A stretch of 64,000 nt of DNA, from the NCBI GenBank assembly GCA_965249185.1, contig CBDFLS010000002.1, forward strand, positions 372,001 through 436,000. Reading direction: 5' to 3'. Numbering within the stretch: the stretch's first letter is position 1; each line of letters starts with the position of its first letter. Both the position numbers and the translations under genes were made by a program. Source of the stretch: CBDFLS01 sp965249185 (GTDB taxonomy: Bacteria > Chloroflexota > Dehalococcoidia > Lucifugimonadales > Australimonadaceae). Positions 63,409-64,000 of the stretch are shown one piece after another. A model generated the notes under the pieces. The model worked only from the letters and a program-made list of their open reading frames with translations. It made no database searches and was not told the DNA's origin.

Positions 63409-64000
63409 ATGCCAAAGCTTGCGATAAACGGCATCGAGCTGATCGTGGAGGTGACGGGCCAGGGACCGCCGCTCGTGGCGCTCCACGGCTTCACCGGCGG
63501 CGGCGCGACCTGGGAGCCGCTGGCGCGTGCCATCGGCGGAGAGCACACCGTCGTGCGGGTGGACCTACTGGGCCACGGCGCCTCCAGCCGGCCCGCCGAC
63601 CCCCGGCGCTACTCCCTGGAGCACGCGGTCGCTGACCTGGTGGGCGCGCTGGACGCGCTCGGACTCCCCACGGCCTCCTGGCTGGGCTACTCCATGGGCG
63701 GGCGCATCGCCCTGGGTTTAGCCCTGGCGGCCCCCGAACGATGCGAGGCGCTGGTCGTGGAGAGCGCGTCGGCGGGCATCCGGGACCCGGCGGAGCGAGC
63801 GCGGCGGGCCGCCGGCGACGAGCGGCTCGCCCGGCGGGTCGAGGACGAAGGGGTGGAGGCATTCGTGGATTATTGGGAGTCGCTGCCCCTTTTCGCCAGC
63901 CAGGCTCGGCTGACGAAGAAGGCGCGGGAGACGCTGCGAGCCCAGCGCCTGCGGAACGACCCCGTGGGCCTGGCCAACAGCCTTCGCGGCGTTGGAGCCG
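63409..64000 (+). CDS. menH: SHCHC synthase-type alpha/beta hydrolase MenH (cut by window end)
   Basis: The first 197 codons are in the window and the frame is still open at 64000. Removes pyruvate from the MenD product. LVALHGFTGGGATWEPLA (oxyanion region), VDLLGHGASSRP and the nucleophile elbow GYSMGGRIALGLAL with Ser95 match MenH. It begins 17 bases after menD, completing menF-menD-menH order. Confidence 0.9.
   Translation, partial: MPKLAINGIELIVEVTGQGPPLVALHGFTGGGATWEPLARAIGGEHTVVRVDLLGHGASSRPADPRRYSLEHAVADLVGALDALGLPTASWLGYSMGGRIALGLALAAPERCEALVVESASAGIRDPAERARRAAGDERLARRVEDEGVEAFVDYWESLPLFASQARLTKKARETLRAQRLRNDPVGLANSLRGVGA

Noticed and set aside
61506..63548. 680-codon minus-strand frame opposite menD
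   Set aside because: GC-rich antisense shadow of menD without any domain; menD itself is unmistakable.

Overview
The window looks like a chromosomal segment of a GC-rich bacterium, most likely Chloroflexota (Dehalococcoidia-like). This is inferred from the gene mix, the many proline/threonine-linker lipoproteins and the codon style; no marker gene settles it. By eye there are two halves. About 1-29 kb is lower in GC and is an accessory zone full of duplications, broken genes and IS debris. About 29-64 kb is GC-rich, densely packed housekeeping DNA.

Accessory half. A one-ATPase, three-permease ABC-2 operon (0.2-4.3 kb) ends in the stub of a fourth permease. Next come a dnaE2-type OB-fold relic, an SRAP (yedK) gene, and a duplicated membrane-protein gene whose second copy still carries the 3' tail of yedK. 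Hypothetical genes and lipoproteins follow, one of them a broken BsuPI-type lipoprotein, then a ClpC N-domain protein. An ECF sigma gene has its 5' end replaced by an IS3-like fragment; beside it is an anti-sigma-like gene whose outer domain resembles a protease propeptide and which carries an in-frame TGA. A complete IS3 element (17.74-18.97 kb) follows, then a secreted S1 protease. A propeptide-only second copy of that protease shares 579 nearly identical bases with it. IS21 debris lies on both sides of the second copy.

At 25.3-27.5 kb, on the minus strand, lies a compact module: a ThiF/E1-like adenylyltransferase, a JAMM (JAB) protease and a small acidic protein of a family also present as a relic at 23.5 kb. 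It resembles the PRTRC / prokaryotic ubiquitin-like E1-JAB cassettes. An IS1380 element has cut off its upstream end, and an MFS gene on the other side of the IS is also broken.

Core half. It starts with a MoxR-DUF58-transglutaminase operon and an RRM protein. Then come a nitroreductase, PfkB kinase and cyclophilin group, a universal stress protein, a stand-alone RAM protein, a cNMP-binding protein and an EamA transporter. A minus-strand block encodes CDGSH, OsmC, RNase D and RidA proteins. A 0.5-kb hicAB islet is framed by a complete tRNA-Gln and a 29-bp copy of its 3' end. The rest is ruvB, a triple-repeat membrane protein, a methylmalonyl-CoA mutase large subunit with two tandem desulforedoxin-like mini-proteins, lexA, rpsT, rel, hisS, a degenerate trypsin-like lipoprotein, prfA-prmC, and a tetR-menF-menD-menH operon that runs off the end. 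Short palindromic repeats recur both between genes and, in frame, inside genes (the IS1380 transposase and prmC).
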